NCBI GenBank assembly: GCA_958450365.1
Contig: CAUEEP010000898.1
Span: forward strand, 826,001 to 890,000
Length of the DNA: 64,000 bases
Source of the DNA: Mesorhabditis belari
Lineage: Eukaryota; Nematoda; Chromadorea; Rhabditida; Rhabditidae
Direction: 5' to 3'
This document shows, one piece after another, positions 60,177 through 64,000 of this stretch (positions are counted from its first letter, which is position 1; the number at the start of each line of letters is the position of its first letter). The translations under genes were made by a program, and so were the position numbers. Below the pieces are notes generated by a model. It searched no databases. It was not told where the DNA came from and saw only the letters and a program-made list of their open reading frames with translations.

Positions 60177-63100
60177 TTAAATGCCACCAACAATTGTGAG
60201 AGGAATAGAGAATTTGAATTTGAGAGGTGAAATATGAATCTCCCAAGAGGGATTTGATCCCTGGGGACTTTTCTCCAAAAGTGACACAGGATTCCTTTTG
60301 ATATCCAAAGAATCAAAAGGTTCCAAAATCTTTCCACTTATTGGTAAACTTTTTGATCGGCATCAACAATGAAAAATAAGGTTTCTGATTATTGACGGAC
60401 AAAAAATTAACTTGTAAAAGCGTCGAAAAGGTTTTGTAATTGATTTGATTCTAAAAAAATCACCGTGACTATCGAAATCGGAAGAACGTCTGTTGATCAT
60501 CTGACGTGAAGAATTGCAAGAAGAGGCACGGAGATCTGAAAGAATAAATATGTAGAGATGAATGTAGAGACGCACAAATACAGATGCATTAGTTTTATTA
60601 ACTCTTGGCCGGAGAACACGAGAAAAAGGTCTATCGGGGTCGTGATGAAGTAAATGTGATTACCTTTGCTCAACGCAAGAAGAGCGATATTCATAGCTTT
60701 GAGCCTGAATTGAATGAGGAAACTATGAAGGATTCTTTTCTTTTGAATGATGACTCGGCAATCACGAGCACATATTCATAGATTATCGTTTGTTCCAAAA
60801 AATTAATTTCGCTCTTCCAGTCGAGGGGATATGAATTAGAATAACATTTATTTATTCAAGAAGTTTATCTAAAAACAGATGTGAACCTCAAATAAGTTCA
60901 GAAAGTCTTTTCGTTCCTTTCTACTTTCATTGAAAAATAAAAAATTCACCAATTAAACTATGGTTTGCTCTAAATAAAAAGTGTTTATTGAACAATTTCC
61001 CATCCTTTTAAGTCAATTTGGGTTCACTTTTAAGCAAATTCGAGAGTGAAAAAGTGTTTTTCGTAAAAATCTATAAAAATCTCCACGAAGAAATTGTCTT
61101 AATCAATTTCTCTGAAAATTTGACTATTTATCTAATTTTTTGTTCTCTATCTTTTATCTATTGACACCTAGATAGGTTTCCTTAGCTAAAGTGTCTAAAG
61201 TGTCATTATCGAGCCGTCGCTCTTTTTGGCTACCCGACTTCACGCTCTCAAAAAAATCCAGATATCAGAGATTTTAAACCCGTTTTAATGTTATTTTGCA
61301 GAAAAATAATTGGCCTTTCTAATGAAACAAACCGTAGTTCAATTTGTTGGTTTTAAACGGAAATTAGAAAAAAAACGAAAAGACTTTCTGGAGAGCCTAA
61401 TAGTCAGTGCCTCAATAATTAAATGAATGGACAAGGCGTTCGCGTTAAATACCCCTGCTTTAAACATTTAGACCTTGTTATTAATCTGCGAAAAGCGTAA
61501 GATTGTGGGTTTTTTGATTTTTCATAGGATAAAACCTTAAAACTAACGGTCATGCCCATGAGAATCGTAATGTTTTCTGTCTTGTGTTTTCTGTTTCTGT
61601 TTTTTTTGAAAAATAATCACCAATTAATCTAGGGTTTGTGTTTTGCTCTAAATAAAAAGTATTTATTGTTCAATTTCCCATCCTTTTAAGTCAATTTCAA
61701 GCAAATTCGAGAGTGAAAACGTGATTTTCGTAAAAATCTATTAAAATCTCTACGAAGAAATTGGCTGAATCATTTTCTCTGAAAATTTGGCTATATGCCT
61801 AGCTTTTTGTGCTCTATCTTTTATCTACTGACACCTAGATAGGTTTCCTTAGCTAAAGTGTCTAAACCGCATCATCGAGCCGTCGCGACGGCTCGATGCG
61901 TCGCCCTTTTTAAACTACCCGACTTCATGCTCCCAAAAAAATGCAGACATAAGACATTTTAAACTAGCTTTAATGTTATTTTGTAGAAAAATGATTGGCC
62001 ATTCTAATGAAACAAACCGTAGTTCAATTGGTGCATTTGTTGGTTTTAAACGGCAGTACGAAGCGACTTTCTGGACAGCCGAATACTTAAAAATTACCTA
62101 ACTTGTAGACTGTAAGCAAAATAAGTGGCTAGCTAGCTAAACAGGAAAACAATTTTTGGTAAATCAATTTTACTTTGGGCATGTTAGTCCTAAAAGATAC
62201 GGTTCTGGGAAAATTTTTTGATATGTCGTCTACGTTATGAACAAAACGAAATAAACGCAAATACCCAAGAAAGGATAAATTTCAATACAAAAATTTCAAT
62301 TTCACGCCCCCGTACAAAAAGAAACAAATCAAGCCCTATTGAAATCATTCTGCTCAGAATGGGCTTTTAATTTTCAAAAGAAAGGTGCAAAATTGTTCCG
62401 ATTTCAACCAAGAAATACAAAAAAACTGGAAATAAATAAAAAATTATGTTTGTGACACAAAATTCAACCCCTCAAACAATCCCATTAAAATCTTCAACAA
62501 CTCTCAATTATCTTTCGGGCAAAGATTTACGTCAACTTGAAATAATATTTGGCTATCTAACAAATTGCAAAGTTTAAAAAATGCAATGTTTTCGATGACA
62601 AGTATTGCCAAAAATGCTTCCCAGTGAAATTCCCCACAAATTTGTAGCAGCGGTTTATAGAAAATCGGCTATGGCAAAAGCCAAAAACAGATTTATGTGG
62701 TAGAGAAATGACTTAATAAAACGAAAGAAGAGAAACAAACCATCTCCGAGATTGAATTGTACCCGACTACGTTTAGCTGGGCCATCAGATGGATGGAGAT
62801 GAAATGAAGAGGGAATGAGGAGAGGAGACAAATGGCCATCCTCCACTCCTTCATCATCACTTGTTGAAGTCATTGTAAACATTTGACGAGGTGATGGACT
62901 ACTAAAAATAAATCGTTTTGGATTAAATGTCTGAGATTTATTTTTAAGTGCTTAAGAAAGCCTGGTTGATTGGTAAAGTAACTTTTTTAGCAATAAGTTA
63001 AATTTATTTAAATCAGTAAGTCACAAAAATAGAGTTGTGGAAAACTTGCTCCATTTGTGGCTGACTCTCAGATTTTGGGATAGTAGTAGTTGTCGTCTGA

Positions 63101-63280
63101 ATTTTTCATTAACGAAAGAATGTTTGGTGAAAGCTACCTGTGGAGAGTCACAATCCTCCATTTGTTGCCACTTGTCGCATTCTATAAAGACTTTTCATTT
63201 CAAGCTACTTACTTTTAACCCACCGGAAGCAGAATGTGAATGATTCGGATTTACAAAGCTCATTGATCGGCATCCAAGAG
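60177..63280 (-). CDS. 3' part of an unidentified gene (five exons)
   Basis: Exons 63213-63280, 63050-63096, 62741-62901, 60412-60535 and 60177-60348 join in one frame. The peptide runs FVNPNHSHSASGG, PKSESQPQMDSPSPRQMF, TSDDEGVEDGHLSPLLIPS, GPAKRSRVQFNLGDDLRAS, MINRRSSDFDSHGDFFRI, LDIKRNPVSLLEKSPQGS and ends PLTIVGGI. It is Ser/Pro-rich with basic and acidic clusters and has no TM helix, like a cytoplasmic tail or regulatory region. The intron 62902-63049 requires a GC donor (GA/GCAAGT). The 2.2-kb intron 60536-62740 holds two MITEs. Upstream exons were not found within the window, so the gene probably starts outside it. I cannot name it. Confidence 0.5.
60892..61400. mobile_element. Mariner-type MITE, copy D (reverse orientation)
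   Basis: The right end, AAAAGACTTTCTGGAGAGCC followed by TAA, matches the inverted terminus of copy C. The interior matches copies A-C on the opposite strand. It lies inside the large intron of the 60177-63280 gene, next to copy E. Confidence 0.75.
61585..62085. mobile_element. Mariner-type MITE, copy E (reverse orientation)
   Basis: Same orientation and interior as copy D. The right terminus is GACTTTCTGGACAGCC and the left terminus is eroded. A small palindromic GAGCCGTCGCGACGGCTC insertion lies near 61878-61895. Confidence 0.7.
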
Positions 63281-64000
63281 CTGAATTTCAAATTACAAAA
63301 TATTAAGAAAAGAAATCAAGCCACAAATAGAAACTTCCTTGTTCACTTCATTCAAAGCAATTTAACCGTGAATTGAAAAAATTAGGTCAATTTGTGTGAA
63401 AAAACGTCTCTGAAAGTTTTAGAAGTACTTCCGGGACATAAAAAGGAACATATGAGAAATTTGGAGGCAAAAGGCAAGAGCAATTATATGAAAGCTTCAT
63501 GAACAAAAAGAAACCCGAAATTTTGATGTCAGATTTCCGTTTTTCTTTGAGAAGATTAGTATCTTTGAGAAAAAAAAAGAATTATTTGCGGATAAATTTT
63601 TCATCAAAAAGCAGAGATTAAAAAAATCTGGATTGAAGTTGATTCGAAGTTGCATTCAAAAGATAACATCTCTTGGTTTTCATCTAGCGTATCAGTTTAA
63701 AGACTACAATCATATAATTCTTGAATACCAAAATGAGCGAACATTGTTGTGGCTAAATCCCTCTTTTTTCGAAGCAACAGGTGCAACCTTGGAGGCGGGA
63801 AATTCATGTTTTATGGCTAAAAAAGTCTAAATAAAAATGATGAATAATATTCTTTCCTTTAAGAAAATTAAGCTTGTTATTACATAACAGCCCAGTAGTA
63901 AGATTTTGAGTTTAAAACCCAAAGAGTTTAGAACGTCGTTCAAAAGCTATACCGATCACTGATTTTTAAGTATTAGTGAAAAGGAAAAAAAGAGAAAACC
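63281..64000. other. No gene resolved
   Basis: A plus-strand open frame at 63633-63830 (65 codons) is the longest here, but it has no supporting splice sites or motif. Further exons of the minus-strand gene should lie here or beyond the window. Confidence 0.3.

Noticed and set aside
60497..60720. Exon containing MNIALLALSKG as part of the 60177-63280 gene
   Set aside because: It has a usable acceptor and donor but breaks the frame with the exon at 62741; skipping it joins the flanking exons correctly.

Overview
The window is nuclear DNA of a nematode. The genes are split by many very short introns (about 40-45 nt, acceptors of the TTTTAG/TTTCAG type). Spacers are AT-rich, and two start codons sit directly behind splice-acceptor-like sequence with no visible upstream exon, as expected for spliced-leader trans-splicing. 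The gene set (SYG-2/nephrin, a ZIG-like two-Ig protein, ShKT-domain protein, SLC4 transporter, GPAT3/4-type acyltransferase, MRTF with RPEL and SAP motifs) also fits a rhabditid-like worm. I cannot name the species. All exon models were read by eye.

Layout. An unrecognised + strand gene (659-1702, 5' end unresolved) is followed by a divergent, probably catalytically dead GH63 glucosidase-I-like type II membrane protein (+, 2563-5819). Converging on it is a large type I membrane glycoprotein with FPxP repeats and a SEA-like module (-, 5966-10307). The nephrin orthologue syg-2 follows (-, 12710-21423). A broad gene-poor stretch holds one small secreted orphan (-, 26408-26911). Next come a three-ShKT-domain protein with threonine tracts (+, 28330-30885), a ZIG-like protein (-, 31053-32154), an MRTF homologue (+, 33582-46813) with possible antisense coding blocks in its largest intron, a glycerol-3-phosphate acyltransferase (-, 47991-50595), a very small single-pass membrane protein (-, 51329-51795), an SLC4 anion transporter (-, 52795-57480) and the 3' part of an unidentified gene (-, 60177-63280).

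Mobile DNA is mostly non-autonomous. Six roughly 500-bp mariner-type MITEs share an interior but carry different terminal repeats, and there is a lone terminus at 52350. There is also one TTAA-flanked (piggyBac-like) MITE inside syg-2, one TA-flanked 327-bp MITE inside the SLC4 gene, and a tRNA-derived sequence enclosed by inverted repeats in the GH63 gene.

The most unusual signal is the repeated use of GC-AG introns. Seven introns in five genes keep the reading frame only if a GC donor is used, three of them in the GH63-like gene. The second is an in-frame CCC-TAG in the FPxP protein, where the repeat resumes in the +1 frame.
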